DNA of 64,000 nt from Flavobacteriaceae bacterium (GCA_022428005.1 JAKMDI010000007.1:1-64000); one strand, 5' to 3'; numbered from the stretch's first letter, positions 10,852 to 21,579 are shown. Made by a program: numbers and translations. Notes: generated from the sequence alone by a model not told the origin.

Positions 10852-11394
10852 TTAGGCAGACTTCCCTGCTTTTCTTCTTATCTGTTCTCCAACAAATTTT
10901 ACTCCTTTTCCTTTGTAAGGCTCTGGTTTTCTAAAAGATCTGATTTTTGCTGCAACATAACCCAACAATTGCTTGTCGTGTGAGCTGAGTTTGACGATGG
11001 GGTTTTTCCCTTTTTCCGAAACTGTCTCTACTTTTACCTCGGGTGCAATATCGAAAAGTATGTTGTGAGAAAAGCCTAGTGAAAGATCCAGTTTTTGTCC
11101 TTGATTACTGGCCCGATATCCAACACCTACCAATTCCAATTCCTTGGTAAAACCTTTTGAAACGCCTTCAATCATGTTGTTGACCAAAGCACGGTACAAA
11201 CCGTGTTTCGCACGGTGGTCTTTTGAATCGGTGGGTCGGGTTACCTTTAAGACATTGTCTTCCATTTCAAAAGAGACAACGGCATAGTCCTGAATCAATT
11301 CTCCCATTTTACCCTTGACCACGATTTTATCAGCATGGATGTCAACATTGACACCTTCTGGGATCGTAATGGGATTGTTACCTATTCTTGACAT
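10852..11394 (-). CDS. rplF: 50S ribosomal protein L6
   Basis: Large-subunit protein near the sarcin-ricin loop and factor-binding site. 180 residues forming two similar domains (about residues 1-82 and 83-180). The C-terminal signature PEPYKGKGVKFVGEQIRRK is intact. Between rpsH and rplR in the spc segment. Confidence 0.98.
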   Translation of the reverse strand: MSRIGNNPITIPEGVNVDIHADKIVVKGKMGELIQDYAVVSFEMEDNVLKVTRPTDSKDHRAKHGLYRALVNNMIEGVSKGFTKELELVGVGYRASNQGQKLDLSLGFSHNILFDIAPEVKVETVSEKGKNPIVKLSSHDKQLLGYVAAKIRSFRKPEPYKGKGVKFVGEQIRRKAGKSA

Positions 11395-11415
11395 TTTTGT
11401 TCTTTTTTCTTCTTT

Positions 11416-11817
11416 TTAATAAACGTAGCAAAGTAATTCTCCTCCAACATGCTGAAGCGAAGCTTGCTTGCCGGTCATCACACCCTTTGAAGTAGAGACT
11501 ATTGAAATCCCTAATCCATTTAAAACCCTGGGGTAATTGTCAGCAGAGGCATATTGTCGCAAACCTGGAGTACTGATTCTTTGTATTTTTTTGATCACAG
11601 GCTCTTTGGTAATCTTATCGTATTTCAGAGCGATTTTGATATTGCCTTGGTTATTTTCTGTTTCTTCGAACTTATAACTCAAAACATAACCCTGATCGTA
11701 TAATATTTTGGTAATTTCTTTTTTCAATTTAGACGCAGGAATATCAACTACCATGTGGCCGGCGGCACTGGCGTTTCTAATTCGGGTCAAATAATCTGCA
11801 ATAGGATCTGTAAACAT
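11416..11817 (-). CDS. rpsH: 30S ribosomal protein S8
   Basis: Binds helix 21 of 16S rRNA; in enteric bacteria it is also the translational regulator of the spc operon. 133 residues with DPIADYLTRIRNASAAGH at the N-terminus and the C-terminal STSKGVMTGKQA loop followed by GGELLCYVY. No obvious S8 target mimic was identified near rplE. Confidence 0.98.
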   Translation of the reverse strand: MFTDPIADYLTRIRNASAAGHMVVDIPASKLKKEITKILYDQGYVLSYKFEETENNQGNIKIALKYDKITKEPVIKKIQRISTPGLRQYASADNYPRVLNGLGISIVSTSKGVMTGKQASLQHVGGELLCYVY

Positions 11818-11833
11818 ATTTTTTCTTATTGTA

Positions 11834-12103
11834 TTACCAGCTGGCTTTGGTTACACCTGGAATTAATCCTTTGTTGGCCATTTCTCTGAAAGTCACCCTC
11901 GAAATTCCAAATTGACGGATGTAGCCCTTTGGGCGACCCGTTAATTTACAACGGTTGTGCATTCTTACAGGAGAGGCATTTTTGGGGAGTTTTTGTAAGC
12001 CCTCAAAATCACCAGCTTCTTTTAAAGCTTTTCTTTTTGCTGCGTATTTGGCAACTGTTTTAGCTCTTTTTCTCTCACGAGCTTTCATTGATTCTTTTGC
12101 CAT
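11834..12103 (-). CDS. rpsN: 30S ribosomal protein S14, zinc-independent long form
   Basis: Small-subunit head protein. At 89 residues it is the long form without a CxxC-x(n)-CxxC zinc ribbon; only one Cys ([15 protein letters not shown]) is present. C-terminus [20 protein letters not shown] is typical. Two nucleotides separate its start from the rplE stop. Confidence 0.98.
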   Translation of the reverse strand: MAKESMKARERKRAKTVAKYAAKRKALKEAGDFEGLQKLPKNASPVRMHNRCKLTGRPKGYIRQFGISRVTFREMANKGLIPGVTKASW

Positions 12104-12105
12104 GA

Positions 12106-12657
12106 TTAACTGTTTTTAAAGGGTAACCCCAATTCACTCAGTAGGGACTTCGCTTCTTTATCTGTCTGTGCAGAGGTCACAAAAGAAATGTCCATACCTG
12201 ATATTTTATTTACCTTGTCTATATCTATTTCAGGAAAAATAATTTGTTCGGTAATTCCTAAATTATAATTTCCTCTTCCGTCGAATCCAGTGGCTTTTAC
12301 TCCCTGAAAGTCTCTAACTCTGGGCAGCGCGGTAGTCACCAAACGATCTAAAAATTCGTACATGCGTGCACCGCGGAGGGTTACTTTGGCCCCGATGGGC
12401 ATCCCTTTTCGCAATTTGAAAGCTGCAACATCTTTTTTAGACATGGTTGCAATGGCTTTTTGACCAGAAATTAAGGTCAACTCGTCAACTGCATGCTCAA
12501 TTAATTTCTTGTCCGCAACAGCAGCCCCTACACCCCGACTAATTACAATCTTTTGAAGTTTTGGGACTTGCATGGTATTGGCATATCCAAGTTCTTCTTT
12601 TAACGCAGTGACGATACGTTCGTTAAATTCTTTCTTAAGTCTCGCTTGATAACTCAT
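12106..12657 (-). CDS. rplE: 50S ribosomal protein L5
   Basis: Central-protuberance protein that binds 5S rRNA and contacts S13. 183 residues: [37 protein letters not shown] and the C-terminal [20 protein letters not shown] region. The ATG overlaps the rplX stop by one base (TAATG), indicating translational coupling. Confidence 0.98.
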   Translation of the reverse strand: MSYQARLKKEFNERIVTALKEELGYANTMQVPKLQKIVISRGVGAAVADKKLIEHAVDELTLISGQKAIATMSKKDVAAFKLRKGMPIGAKVTLRGARMYEFLDRLVTTALPRVRDFQGVKATGFDGRGNYNLGITEQIIFPEIDIDKVNKISGMDISFVTSAQTDKEAKSLLSELGLPFKNS

Positions 12658-12968
12658 TATACTACTTCATTATTTTTTTTAGAAAAACGAACCTTATTTC
12701 CATCTTCCTCTCTGAATCCTACACGAGTGGCTTCCCCTTCGGCAGTGGTCAAAGACAAGTTAGAAATATGAATGGGTGCTTCTTTTTCTATAATTCCTCC
12801 TTGTGGGTTTTGGGCACTGGGTTTGGCGTGTTTTTTGATCAAGTTTACACCTTCAATGATGGCCTTGTTTTTATCACGAATCACCTTCACAACTTTGCCT
12901 TCGGCGCCCTTGTGTTCTCCAGCGATTACCAGTATTTTGTCGTCTTTCTTTATTTTTATCTTTCCCAT
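12657..12968 (-). CDS. rplX: 50S ribosomal protein L24
   Basis: Assembly initiator of the large subunit. 103 residues; KOW motif at about residues 9-35 ([21 protein letters not shown]), then [12 protein letters not shown]. Stop codon overlaps the start of rplE by one base. Confidence 0.98.
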   Translation of the reverse strand: MGKIKIKKDDKILVIAGEHKGAEGKVVKVIRDKNKAIIEGVNLIKKHAKPSAQNPQGGIIEKEAPIHISNLSLTTAEGEATRVGFREEDGNKVRFSKKNNEVV

Positions 12969-12977
12969 GTCTATGGA

Positions 12978-13346
12978 TTATAACACCTCTGGTGCTAATG
13001 ATACGATTTTCATAAATTGCTTATCGCGGAGCTCTCTGGCAACGGGACCAAATACCCGTGTTCCTCTCATCTCCCCAGTGGGGTTCAACAACACGCAAGC
13101 ATTGTCGTCGAAACGGATATAGGAACCATCTGCACGACGGACCTCCTTGGTCGTTCGGACCACAACTGCCTGGGAAACTTGACCCTTTTTTACTGTTCCT
13201 GATGGAGAAGCTTCTTTGACGGAAACCACAATTTTGTCTCCCAATGAAGCATAACGCCTTTTGGTTCCTCCCAATACCCTAATGGCCAAAACTTCTTTGG
13301 CTCCTGTATTGTCTGCTACTTTTAATCTAGATTCTTGTTGTAACAT
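12978..13346 (-). CDS. rplN: 50S ribosomal protein L14
   Basis: Interface protein contacting 16S rRNA and L19. 122 residues with [19 protein letters not shown] at the N-terminus, [19 protein letters not shown] and the ending [11 protein letters not shown]. Standard position after rpsQ. Confidence 0.98.
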   Translation of the reverse strand: MLQQESRLKVADNTGAKEVLAIRVLGGTKRRYASLGDKIVVSVKEASPSGTVKKGQVSQAVVVRTTKEVRRADGSYIRFDDNACVLLNPTGEMRGTRVFGPVARELRDKQFMKIVSLAPEVL

Positions 13347-13348
13347 GA

Positions 13349-13606
13349 TTATTTTGCTCTATCTATTATTTCAACCAAACGCCAGCATTTTGATTTGCTC
13401 ATGGGACGTGTCTCCATTATTTTTACAGTATCGCCTACATTACAATCATTTGAATCATCGTGAGCAACATATTTTTTAGTCTTTAGAACAAACTTTCCGT
13501 ACATGGGATGTTTTACCCTTTTGACTTCAGAAACAACAATGGATTTTTCCATTTTGTTGCTGGTCACAATTCCGATTCGTTCTTTTCTTAAATTTCTATT
13601 TTCCAT
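13349..13606 (-). CDS. rpsQ: 30S ribosomal protein S17
   Basis: Primary 16S rRNA binder with an OB fold. 85 residues; [19 protein letters not shown] and the signature [19 protein letters not shown] are complete. Two nucleotides precede rplN. Confidence 0.98.
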   Translation of the reverse strand: MENRNLRKERIGIVTSNKMEKSIVVSEVKRVKHPMYGKFVLKTKKYVAHDDSNDCNVGDTVKIMETRPMSKSKCWRLVEIIDRAK

Positions 13607-13607
13607 A

Positions 13608-13811
13608 TCACTGAGCGATAATTTCGTTTTCCTTGGATGTTATTGCGGTTAACAATCGTGCCACTGTTCTTCTAACCGCTTTGATTTGTAAAGGGTTTTC
13701 GAGCGGACTAACTGCATGATTCATCTTGAGGTCTTTCAACTGCTTTTGTTGTTCTTGTAATTTGTCTTTCAAGTCCTCCAAGGATAGTTTTTCTATTTCT
13801 GATGTTTTCAT
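13608..13811 (-). CDS. rpmC: 50S ribosomal protein L29
   Basis: Helical hairpin protein at the peptide exit, near the trigger-factor and SRP docking site. 67 residues: [20 protein letters not shown] and the C-terminal [19 protein letters not shown]. Lies between rplP and rpsQ. Confidence 0.97.
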   Translation of the reverse strand: MKTSEIEKLSLEDLKDKLQEQQKQLKDLKMNHAVSPLENPLQIKAVRRTVARLLTAITSKENEIIAQ

Positions 13812-13813
13812 GA

Positions 13814-14242
13814 TTATATCGTATTAGGCTCGAAATCTCTGGCCACAATAAATTTGGTTTTGACGGGCAATTTTTGTGCTGCCAATCTCAATGCTTCCTT
13901 GGCTACCTCGGCGGGGACACCAGCAACCTCAAACATTATTCTACCGGGCTTTACTACTGCTACAAAATATTCTGGAGCTCCTTTTCCTTTTCCCATTCTT
14001 ACCTCCAACGGCTTTTTGGTAATCGGTTTGTCGGGAAAGATCTTGATCCACAATTGCCCTTCTCTTTTCATGTATCGTGTTGCGGCAATCCTGGCGGCTT
14101 CGATTTGTCTCGAGGTAATGAATTTAGAATCCAAAGATTTTAATCCAAACATTCCATTGGAAAGTTGGTTTCCTCTTTGTGAATTTCCTTTCATGCGACC
14201 CTTTTGCGCTTTTCGAAATTTAGTTCTTTTAGGTTGTAACAT
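13814..14242 (-). CDS. rplP: 50S ribosomal protein L16
   Basis: A-site region protein of the large subunit. 142 residues: [38 protein letters not shown], the [11 protein letters not shown]-type loop (here [20 protein letters not shown]) and [17 protein letters not shown]-like end. Between rpsC and rpmC. Confidence 0.98.
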   Translation of the reverse strand: MLQPKRTKFRKAQKGRMKGNSQRGNQLSNGMFGLKSLDSKFITSRQIEAARIAATRYMKREGQLWIKIFPDKPITKKPLEVRMGKGKGAPEYFVAVVKPGRIMFEVAGVPAEVAKEALRLAAQKLPVKTKFIVARDFEPNTI

Positions 14243-14247
14243 TTTAC

Positions 14248-14979
14248 CTATCTGTTATTATTATTTCTTCTACGTTGGCGTCCTGCAGCATTTCCTTTGT
14301 TGTTTCCTGCTCCAGATTTTTTAGACATTCCAACCAAAGGTGAAAGCTCTCTTTTTCCAAAGACTTCACCTTTCATGATCCATACTTTTAAGCCTATTCT
14401 ACCATAAGTGGTATGGGCTTCCACCAAGGCATAGTCAATATCAGCTCTAAATGTAGACAATGGGATACGTCCTTCTTTATAGGATTCTGAACGTGCCATC
14501 TCAGCGCCGTTCAATCGTCCAGATATTTGAATTTTGATCCCTTCGGCGTTCATCCTCATAGAAGCTGCAATGGCCATTTTAATGGCACGACGATAGGAAA
14601 TTCTACTTTCTATCTGTCGGGCTACACTGGCCGCTACCAACTGTGCGTCCAACTCGGGACGTTTAATTTCAAAAATGTTGATTTGAATGTCCTTGTTGGT
14701 AATCTTCTTTAACTCTTCTTTGAGCTTGTCCACTTCCTGACCCGCCTTACCGATTATGATACCCGGTCGGGCGGTGGTAACGGTTACAGTAATCAGTTTT
14801 AAGGTGCGCTCGATGATCACATTGGATACACTGGCTTTTGCCAAACGTGCGTGGATGTACTTTCTGATTTTGTCATCCTCAGCCAATTTGTCTCCATAAT
14901 TTCGCCCACCATACCAATTGGAATCCCATCCTCTGATGATTCCCAAACGATTACCGATAGGATTGGTTTTTTGTCCCAT
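14248..14979 (-). CDS. rpsC: 30S ribosomal protein S3
   Basis: Forms part of the mRNA entry channel with S4 and S5. 243 residues: N-terminal region [14 protein letters not shown], a type 2 KH domain with the [16 protein letters not shown] loop (about residues 65-90), and the C-terminal domain with [14 protein letters not shown]. It ends in an Asn/Arg/Gly-rich basic tail of about 20 residues, slightly longer than in Escherichia coli. Confidence 0.98.
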   Translation of the reverse strand: MGQKTNPIGNRLGIIRGWDSNWYGGRNYGDKLAEDDKIRKYIHARLAKASVSNVIIERTLKLITVTVTTARPGIIIGKAGQEVDKLKEELKKITNKDIQINIFEIKRPELDAQLVAASVARQIESRISYRRAIKMAIAASMRMNAEGIKIQISGRLNGAEMARSESYKEGRIPLSTFRADIDYALVEAHTTYGRIGLKVWIMKGEVFGKRELSPLVGMSKKSGAGNNKGNAAGRQRRRNNNNR

Positions 14980-14980
14980 A

Positions 14981-15385
14981 TTAACTTTCTATATTATTTG
15001 CTCCCAATACTAATGTAACGTGGTTGGAGCGTTTTCTTATTCTGTGTGCTCTTCCTTGTGGAGCTGGTCGAAGGCGTTTAAGCATTTTCCCACCATCCAC
15101 TCGGATTTCTTTTACAAACAATGCGGCCTTTTCAACATCGGCTTCTTCGTTCTTGGCCTGCCAGTTGGAAATGGCAGACAACAAAAGTTTCTCCAGCTTT
15201 CGGGAAGCTTCTTTTGGACTGAATTTCAGTATGGCCAAAGCCTTGCTGATCTCTTCCCCTCTTACTTGGTCGGCGACCAATCTCATTTTTCGAGGCGAAG
15301 TCGGACAGTTGTTCAGTTTTGCAAAAGCTAAGTTCTTGTTAGCTTCTCTAATTGCTTCCGCAGATTCTCTTTTACGTTTTCCCAT
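14981..15385 (-). CDS. rplV: 50S ribosomal protein L22
   Basis: Its beta-hairpin lines the exit tunnel. 134 residues with [21 protein letters not shown], the extended hairpin [21 protein letters not shown] and a short end. Stop codon one base before rpsC. Confidence 0.98.
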   Translation of the reverse strand: MGKRKRESAEAIREANKNLAFAKLNNCPTSPRKMRLVADQVRGEEISKALAILKFSPKEASRKLEKLLLSAISNWQAKNEEADVEKAALFVKEIRVDGGKMLKRLRPAPQGRAHRIRKRSNHVTLVLGANNIES

Positions 15386-15394
15386 GTCCGTAAA

Positions 15395-15673
15395 TTATTT
15401 ATTTCCTTTATTTTTTGCACCCGCATGCCCCCTAAAGGAACGTGTGGGAGAAAATTCACCGAGTTTGTGACCTACCATGTTTTCTGTTATGTATACAGGA
15501 ACAAATTGACGACCGTTGTGTACGCCAATGGTTTGGCCCACAAAATCGGGTGTAATCAGTGAGGCACGGGACCAGGTTTTGATCACGGATTTTTTGTTGT
15601 CTTCAATATTCTTCTGAACCTTTTTTTCAAGGCTTATCGAAACGAAGGGTCCTTTTTTTAATGAACGGGCCAT
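15395..15673 (-). CDS. rpsS: 30S ribosomal protein S19
   Basis: Head protein pairing with S13. 92 residues: [38 protein letters not shown] and the C-terminal signature [17 protein letters not shown]. Confidence 0.98.
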   Translation of the reverse strand: MARSLKKGPFVSISLEKKVQKNIEDNKKSVIKTWSRASLITPDFVGQTIGVHNGRQFVPVYITENMVGHKLGEFSPTRSFRGHAGAKNKGNK

Positions 15674-15679
15674 AATTGA

Positions 15680-16504
15680 TTATTTTTTTCTACGTTCTAA
15701 AATGAATTTATTACTCGCTTTGTTCTTAGAACGGGTTCTGTATCCTTTAGCAGGTATTCCGTTTTTAGATCTTGGGTGACCTCCAGAGGCACGGCCTTCA
15801 CCACCACCCATGGGGTGATCGACAGGGTTCATGGCCACAGGTCTTGTCCTCGGTCTTCTTCCAATCCATCGGGAGCGTCCCGCCTTTCCAGATACAAGTA
15901 ATTGGTGATCAGAATTGGACACTACGCCTACCGTTGCTAAGCAACTAGTAGGAATTGTACGGGTTTCTCCAGAAGGAAGTTTGATGGTCGCCAGTTTTCC
16001 TTCTCTTGCCATAAGCTGTGCAAATGCACCAGCACTTCGGGCTAATACCGCCCCTGCACCGGGATTCAATTCGATACAAGAGATAATCGTACCCAAGGGA
16101 ATTTTGGACAAATAAAGGGCGTTACCCACTTCAGGGGAAGCTTTTTCACCCGAGGAAATTTTTTGACCCAACTGTAAACCGTTTTGTGCAATGATGTAAC
16201 GTTTCTCTCCGTCTTTGTATTCCAAAAGCGCGATGAACGCAGAACGGTTGGGATCGTATTCTATAGATTTTACCTCTGCGGCAACGTCAAACTTGTTTCG
16301 TTTGAAATCGATGATACGATATCTTTTCTTGTGACCTCCACCACGATGGCGAACAGTCATCTTACCCCTGTTGTTTCTTCCTCCAGTTCGCTTTTTCGGA
16401 GAGAGTAAACTCTTCTCCGGCTTATCAGTAGTAATTGCGTCAAATCCATTTACTACTCTAAAACGCTGCGCGGGTGTTACTGGTTTTAATTTTCTTACTG
16501 ACAT
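15680..16504 (-). CDS. rplB: 50S ribosomal protein L2
   Basis: Core large-subunit protein close to the peptidyl-transferase centre. 274 residues: [20 protein letters not shown], an OB-like and an SH3-like domain, and the conserved [20 protein letters not shown] loop with the functionally important His. Normal length. Confidence 0.99.
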   Translation of the reverse strand: MSVRKLKPVTPAQRFRVVNGFDAITTDKPEKSLLSPKKRTGGRNNRGKMTVRHRGGGHKKRYRIIDFKRNKFDVAAEVKSIEYDPNRSAFIALLEYKDGEKRYIIAQNGLQLGQKISSGEKASPEVGNALYLSKIPLGTIISCIELNPGAGAVLARSAGAFAQLMAREGKLATIKLPSGETRTIPTSCLATVGVVSNSDHQLLVSGKAGRSRWIGRRPRTRPVAMNPVDHPMGGGEGRASGGHPRSKNGIPAKGYRTRSKNKASNKFILERRKK

Positions 16505-16513
16505 CAGACGCTA

Positions 16514-16804
16514 TTAAAGATTACTATAAAAATCTATGGTATCCCCCTCAGCAACCTTAACTACCGCCTTTTTGGTAGCATTAGTTTTGCCGGATTGGAT
16601 ACCTGTTTTGGTGTATTTTGTTTTTCTTGAAGGTCCGTAGTTGAGTGTTCTCACTTTCTCTACAGATACCCCGTAAGCTGCCTCTACTGCTTTTTTAATT
16701 TCTACCTTATTGGCTCTGGTATGGACCAAAAAACTATAGCAATTACTGAGCTCGCTGCCCAGGGTTGCTTTTTCGGTAATGATCGGTTTTATTAATACAT
16801 CCAT
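16514..16804 (-). CDS. rplW: 50S ribosomal protein L23
   Basis: Exit-tunnel rim protein and docking site for trigger factor and SRP. 96 residues: DVLIKPIITEKATLGSE at the start, YSFLVHTRANKVEIKKAVEA and KVRTLNYGPSRKTKYTKTG. Between rplD and rplB. Confidence 0.98.
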   Translation of the reverse strand: MDVLIKPIITEKATLGSELSNCYSFLVHTRANKVEIKKAVEAAYGVSVEKVRTLNYGPSRKTKYTKTGIQSGKTNATKKAVVKVAEGDTIDFYSNL

Positions 16805-16808
16805 TGCG

Positions 16809-17441
16809 TTAGGCTTTATTTAAAATGGTCTGAATTTCGGCAACTGCACTTTCAAACAAAACAACACTTGAGGCGTTAGAAATGTGGTAAGTGCTTAATT
16901 CAGAGTTACTTATAACTTTGGAGTGCGCCAAATTTCGAGACGACAAATATACATTTTTATTCGGCACACCCAATACCACCAAAGATTTTTTGTCCAATAA
17001 GCCCAAGGCTTTTAGTACAGCATTGTAGCTGGAGGTTTTGGGGGCGTCCATTTGGAAGTCTTCAACGATCAAAATAGATTGCTCTTTGGCCTTGATACTC
17101 AAAGCAGATTTCCTGGCCAATCGCTTTACTTTTTTGTTCACCTTTTGGTTGTAATCGCGAGGAGTGGGGCCAAAAATTCGACCTCCACCACGAAAAATAG
17201 GATTCTTTATACTCCCTGCTCGCGCGGTTCCGGTCCCTTTTTGTTTTTTGATCTTTCGGGTACTCCCTACGATCTCCGCACGCTCTTTACTTTTGTGGTT
17301 ACCTTGGCGCTTGTTGGCCAAATGTTGTTTTACATCCAGATATATGGCGTGATCATTGGGATCAACTCCAAAAACTGAAGGGTCTAATTTGACCTTTCTT
17401 CCAGTTTCTTTTCCTTTATTGTTGAGTACTGCTAATTCCAT
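16809..17441 (-). CDS. rplD: 50S ribosomal protein L4
   Basis: Large-subunit protein with a tunnel-lining loop; regulator of the S10 operon in enterics. 210 residues with the loop RKIKKQKGTGTARAGSIKNP and FRGGGRIFGPTPRDYNQKVNKK. Its ATG overlaps the rplC stop by one base (TAATG). Confidence 0.98.
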   Translation of the reverse strand: MELAVLNNKGKETGRKVKLDPSVFGVDPNDHAIYLDVKQHLANKRQGNHKSKERAEIVGSTRKIKKQKGTGTARAGSIKNPIFRGGGRIFGPTPRDYNQKVNKKVKRLARKSALSIKAKEQSILIVEDFQMDAPKTSSYNAVLKALGLLDKKSLVVLGVPNKNVYLSSRNLAHSKVISNSELSTYHISNASSVVLFESAVAEIQTILNKA

Positions 17442-18058
17442 TATTTCCGAACGATTACATATGAATTCTTATGACCGGGAACACAGCCTTTTACTACCAA
17501 AATATTTTTTTCAGCAACTACTTTGACGACCGATAGGTTTTGAACTTTTACCTTTTCGTTACCCATTTGCCCCGCCATGCGCATGCCTTTAAAAACACGA
17601 GCAGGATAGGAGGCTGCACCGATAGAACCTGGAGCCCTCAAACGATTGTGTTGACCGTGAGTAGCCTGTCCGACACCGGCAAAACCGTGTCGTTTGACCA
17701 CCCCTTGGAAACCTTTTCCCTTGGAGGTGCCAGAGACATCTACAAATTCCCCTTCTTTAAAATGATCTACCGTGATGGTATCTCCCAATTTGTGATCTTC
17801 TTCAAAATTCTGGAATTCGACAAGCTTCTTCTTGGGTGCTGTATTGGCTTTCTTAAAATGCCCTTTTGCAGCATTTGTAACCCGTTTTTCTGCCTTGTCA
17901 TCGAAACCCAGTTGAAGTGCATCATACCCGTCAACCGCTTTGGTTCTGACTTGGGTAACCACACATGGCCCGACTTCCAAGACGGTACAAGGGATGTTTT
18001 TCCCTTTTTCGTCAAAGAGACTGGTCATGCCGATTTTTCTTCCTATTAACCCAGACAT
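17441..18058 (-). CDS. rplC: 50S ribosomal protein L3
   Basis: Assembly initiator of the large subunit whose loop approaches the peptidyl-transferase centre. 205 residues: [37 protein letters not shown] and the [18 protein letters not shown] loop. In Escherichia coli this loop carries a methylated Gln (GSIGQ); here the position is Ala. Otherwise a normal L3. Confidence 0.98.
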   Translation of the reverse strand: MSGLIGRKIGMTSLFDEKGKNIPCTVLEVGPCVVTQVRTKAVDGYDALQLGFDDKAEKRVTNAAKGHFKKANTAPKKKLVEFQNFEEDHKLGDTITVDHFKEGEFVDVSGTSKGKGFQGVVKRHGFAGVGQATHGQHNRLRAPGSIGAASYPARVFKGMRMAGQMGNEKVKVQNLSVVKVVAEKNILVVKGCVPGHKNSYVIVRK

Positions 18059-18076
18059 TTTTTTTTATTTGTTTAG

Positions 18077-18382
18077 TTATACTTTAATTTCTACCTCAAC
18101 ACCGCTGGGCAATTCGAGCTTCATCAGAGCATCAATGGTCTTGGATGAAGAACTGTAAATGTCCATCAGGCGTTTGTAGGAGTTTAATTTAAATTGTTCT
18201 CTCGACTTTTTGTTAACGTGGGGAGATCGCAACACGGTAAAAATTTTCTTGTGCGTTGGTAATGGGATCGGTCCCGTTACAACAGCTCCAGTTGTTTTTA
18301 CGGTCTTTACGATCTTGTCGGCAGACTTGTCTACCAAGTTATGGTCGTAAGATTTTAATTTTATTCTAATTTTTTGGCTCAT
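18077..18382 (-). CDS. rpsJ: 30S ribosomal protein S10
   Basis: Small-subunit head protein, also NusE in antitermination complexes. 101 residues: [29 protein letters not shown]-type motif ([20 protein letters not shown]) and the ending [11 protein letters not shown]. Follows fusA by 10 nucleotides. Confidence 0.98.
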   Translation of the reverse strand: MSQKIRIKLKSYDHNLVDKSADKIVKTVKTTGAVVTGPIPLPTHKKIFTVLRSPHVNKKSREQFKLNSYKRLMDIYSSSSKTIDALMKLELPSGVEVEIKV

Positions 18383-18392
18383 TCTAAAAGCT

Positions 18393-20519
18393 TTATTCGT
18401 TGTTTCCTTTTATGGCTGCGATTACACCTTCAGAAATATTGGAAGGCGTTTCAGCGTAGTGATCAAATTCCATGGTGGAAGTGGCACGTCCAGAAGAAAG
18501 TGTTCTCAAGGAGGTAACATAACCAAACATCTCTGCAAGAGGGACTTCTGCTTTGACCACCTTGGATCCAGCCCTGTCGTCCATTGAATTGACCTGTCCA
18601 CGGCGGCGATTTAAATCCCCGACAATGTCTCCCATATTCTCCTCGGGGGTTAAGACCTCCAGCTTCATAATGGGTTCCATAATTACAGCTCGTGCAGCTT
18701 TTGCTGAATCCTTAAATCCAAGCTTTGCCGCCAGCTCAAAGGAGAGTGAATCAGAATCCACAGGGTGGAAAGATCCGTCTTTCAATGTGACTTTCATCGC
18801 ATCAACCTCAAATCCGGCAAGCGGTCCGTTCTTCATAGAATCTCTAAATCCTTTTTCTACAGAGGGGATGAATTCTTTAGGGATATTTCCTCCTTTTATT
18901 TCATTGACAAACTCTAAACCTACTTTGCCTTCTTCTGCGGGCTCAAGGGTAAACACAATATCTGCAAATTTACCACGACCCCCAGTTTGTTTTTTGTAAA
19001 CTTCACGGTGATTGGCCGAGCCGGTAAGGGCTTCTTTGTACTCTACCTGCGGTTGACCTTGGTTGACTTCTACCTTAAACTCACGTCTGAGGCGATCAAC
19101 GATAATATCCAAATGGAGTTCTCCCATTCCAGATATAACTGTTTGTCCAGAAGCTTCGTCGGTTTTGACCTGGAATGTAGGATCTTCTTCCGCCAACTTG
19201 GCCAAGGACATTCCGAGTTTGTCCACATCGGCTTTGGTTTTGGGCTCCACAGCAATACCGATTACGGGATCTGGGAAATCCATGCTTTCCAAAATGATGG
19301 GTGATTTTTCAGCGGAGAGGGTATCACCGGTTTTGATGTCTTTAAAACCTACCGCTGCTCCAATATCTCCAGCTTCAATATAATCAATAGCATTTTGCTT
19401 GTTGGAATGCATTTGATAAATACGGGAAATACGTTCTTTTTTTGCTGTACGGTTGTTCAGCACATAGGATCCTGCGTCCAATCTACCCGAATAGGCTCTA
19501 AAGAAAGCCAAGCGACCTACATATGGGTCAGTAGCAATCTTAAATGCCAATGCTGAGAAAGGCTCGCTTACCTCTGGCTTTCGCGATATCTCATTTCCAG
19601 TATCGGGATCACTCCCCACAATAGCGTCCTTGTCTTCAGGAGAAGGAAGGTAGCGACATACTGCGTCCAACAAAAATTGAACTCCTTTATTTTTAAAAGA
19701 AGATCCACAAATCATTGGGATGATACTCATGTCCTGAGTAGCCGCCCTGAGGGCATTGTGGATTTCGTCTTCTGAAATAGAATCCGGATCCTCAAAATAT
19801 TTTTCTAATAGCTGCTCATCGTATTCTGCAACAGCTTCGATCAACTGACCGCGGAGGGACTCTGCCTCTTCCTTTAAATCTTCAGGAATATCGACTACAT
19901 CGAAAGTAGATCCAAAATTATCGTCGTGCCAAACAATGGCACGGTTTTTTACCAAGTCAACAATTCCTTTAAAGTCTTCCTCGTCCCCGATGTTCAATAC
20001 AATAGGAACAGCATTGGACTTTAGCATGTCCTTTACTTGTTGACACACGTTGAGGAAATTGGACCCTTGACGGTCCATTTTGTTGACGAAACCAATTCGG
20101 GGAACCTTGTAGTTGTCGGCCAGGCGCCAGTTGGTTTCCGATTGTGGTTCTACCCCGTCAACAGCAGAAAATAAAAAAACCAATCCATCCAGTACTCGGA
20201 GTGATCGGTTTACCTCTACTGTAAAATCTACGTGACCAGGGGTATCAATTATATTAAAGTGATAGCCGTTGGCATTTGCTGTTGGCTGTCCTTGTTCAGT
20301 TGGGAACTGCCAGGTACAGGTGGTAGCAGCAGAGGTAATGGTAATTCCTCTTTCTTGCTCCTGTTCCATCCAGTCCATGGTGGCGGCTCCGTCATGAACT
20401 TCACCTATTTTATGACTCACCCCAGTGTAGAACAAAATTCTTTCTGTGGTGGTTGTTTTTCCTGCATCGATGTGAGCAGCAATCCCAATATTTCGAGTGT
20501 ATTTTAAATCTCGTGCCAT
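18393..20519 (-). CDS. fusA: Translation elongation factor G
   Basis: GTPase that drives tRNA-mRNA translocation. 708 residues in five domains. Domain I has all GTP motifs: P-loop [14 protein letters not shown], switch [22 protein letters not shown] and NKMDRQG. Domains II-V follow, with the domain IV signature GGRGKFADI and domain [21 protein letters not shown]. Located between rpsG and rpsJ; in many bacteria tuf follows it, but here rpsJ follows directly. Confidence 0.98.
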   Translation of the reverse strand: MARDLKYTRNIGIAAHIDAGKTTTTERILFYTGVSHKIGEVHDGAATMDWMEQEQERGITITSAATTCTWQFPTEQGQPTANANGYHFNIIDTPGHVDFTVEVNRSLRVLDGLVFLFSAVDGVEPQSETNWRLADNYKVPRIGFVNKMDRQGSNFLNVCQQVKDMLKSNAVPIVLNIGDEEDFKGIVDLVKNRAIVWHDDNFGSTFDVVDIPEDLKEEAESLRGQLIEAVAEYDEQLLEKYFEDPDSISEDEIHNALRAATQDMSIIPMICGSSFKNKGVQFLLDAVCRYLPSPEDKDAIVGSDPDTGNEISRKPEVSEPFSALAFKIATDPYVGRLAFFRAYSGRLDAGSYVLNNRTAKKERISRIYQMHSNKQNAIDYIEAGDIGAAVGFKDIKTGDTLSAEKSPIILESMDFPDPVIGIAVEPKTKADVDKLGMSLAKLAEEDPTFQVKTDEASGQTVISGMGELHLDIIVDRLRREFKVEVNQGQPQVEYKEALTGSANHREVYKKQTGGRGKFADIVFTLEPAEEGKVGLEFVNEIKGGNIPKEFIPSVEKGFRDSMKNGPLAGFEVDAMKVTLKDGSFHPVDSDSLSFELAAKLGFKDSAKAARAVIMEPIMKLEVLTPEENMGDIVGDLNRRRGQVNSMDDRAGSKVVKAEVPLAEMFGYVTSLRTLSSGRATSTMEFDHYAETPSNISEGVIAAIKGNNE

Positions 20520-20525
20520 TATTGA

Positions 20526-21002
20526 TTAAAATCTAAAGTGTGAGAATGCTTTGTTGGCCTCAGCCATTTTGTGGGTATCCACTCTTTTCTTAACGGCAGC
20601 ACCTTCTTCCTTTGCAGCAGCCAATACCTCTTGTGCCAAACGCAAAGCCATCGATTTTTCATTTCTCTTACGGGCAGCTGTGATCAACCACTTCATGGCC
20701 AGCGATACTTTTCTATCGGGACGAATTTGCATGGGTATCTGAAAAGTAGCTCCTCCTACCCTTCTGCTCCTAACCTCTACATGAGGCATTACATTGGAGA
20801 GGGCGTCTTTCCACAGTGCTAAAGGTGTTTTCTCTTCGTCTTGGTTGCGCTCCTCGACAATGGCAAGGGCGTCATAGAAAATATTGAAGGCGGTTGATTT
20901 CTTTCCGTCCCACATCAACATATTTACAAAACGGGTGACCAATTGGTCGTTGAATTTAGGATCGGGAAGTAAGGGGCGTTTTTTTGCTTGTCTTTTTCTC
21001 AT
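20526..21002 (-). CDS. rpsG: 30S ribosomal protein S7
   Basis: Primary binder of the 16S rRNA 3' domain. 158 residues: [40 protein letters not shown] and the beta-hairpin [19 protein letters not shown]. Between rpsL and fusA. Confidence 0.98.
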   Translation of the reverse strand: MRKRQAKKRPLLPDPKFNDQLVTRFVNMLMWDGKKSTAFNIFYDALAIVEERNQDEEKTPLALWKDALSNVMPHVEVRSRRVGGATFQIPMQIRPDRKVSLAMKWLITAARKRNEKSMALRLAQEVLAAAKEEGAAVKKRVDTHKMAEANKAFSHFRF

Positions 21003-21025
21003 GATTAGTAATTCAAGGAATTATG

Positions 21026-21400
21026 CTATTTTTTGGGTCGTTTGGCACCGTATTTAGAACGGCGTTGTAGGCGACCTTCAACACCAGCGGTGTCCAGTGC
21101 GCCCCTGACAATGTGATAACGGACTCCCGGCAAATCCTTAACTCTTCCGCCACGGACCAATACTATCGAGTGCTCTTGGAGGTTGTGTCCTTCTCCGGGA
21201 ATGTAAGCATTGACCTCTTTTCCATTGGTCAATCGAACCCTAGCAACTTTTCGCATTGCTGAGTTAGGCTTTTTAGGGGTGGTGGTGTACACACGGGTGC
21301 AAACCCCACGTTTTTGAGGACACGAATCCAAAGCAGCCGATTTACTCTTCTTGGTAATGGTGACTCTTCCTTTTCGTACTAATTGTGCTATCGTTGGCAT
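21026..21400 (-). CDS. rpsL: 30S ribosomal protein S12
   Basis: Decoding-centre protein; first gene of the array. 124 residues from the ATG at 21400 ([12 protein letters not shown]), which is the conserved family start; a 7-residue upstream extension is possible only from an ATG inside the leader hairpin and is not conserved. The streptomycin-site regions [15 protein letters not shown] and [13 protein letters not shown] are wild-type, with Lys at both classical resistance positions. Confidence 0.98.
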   Translation of the reverse strand: MPTIAQLVRKGRVTITKKSKSAALDSCPQKRGVCTRVYTTTPKKPNSAMRKVARVRLTNGKEVNAYIPGEGHNLQEHSIVLVRGGRVKDLPGVRYHIVRGALDTAGVEGRLQRRSKYGAKRPKK

Positions 21401-21409
21401 ATAATTTAT

Positions 21410-21430
21410 AAAAAACCCCATTTTTATGGG
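21410..21430 (-). promoter_or_regulatory. Hairpin plus U-run in the str-operon leader (attenuator-like)
   Basis: On the minus strand CCCAT (21430-21426), a 4-base loop, ATGGG (21421-21417), one G and six T residues (21415-21410) lie between the promoter and the rpsL start. The layout is that of a small intrinsic terminator; the 5-bp stem is short, so it may instead be a leader stabiliser. Confidence 0.4.
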
Positions 21431-21434
21431 CGTG

Positions 21435-21464
21435 CAAATGTAAAAATTATTTTTTTCTATTCAA
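21435..21464 (-). promoter_or_regulatory. Promoter of the str-S10-spc-alpha array
   Basis: Minus-strand TTG (21464-21462), exactly 19 bases, then TACATTTG (21442-21435): a perfect match to the Bacteroidota consensus TTG-N19-TAnnTTTG. The transcript would start near 21430. Confidence 0.85.
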
Positions 21465-21542
21465 ACCCCTAGATGGCAAAATTTTATCATTTTTTGTAAA
21501 AAAATCATATCTGTGGGAAAGTGAAGAAATTTTGACCATTTC

Positions 21543-21579
21543 TACCCCCATTTTCTATCACTTTTGGGGGTATTTTTTT
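21543..21579 (+). terminator. Orphan intrinsic terminator
   Basis: TACCCCCA (21543-21550) pairs perfectly with TGGGGGTA (21565-21572) around a 14-base loop and is followed by seven T residues. It is oriented away from rpsL, with no plus-strand gene before it. Confidence 0.6.
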
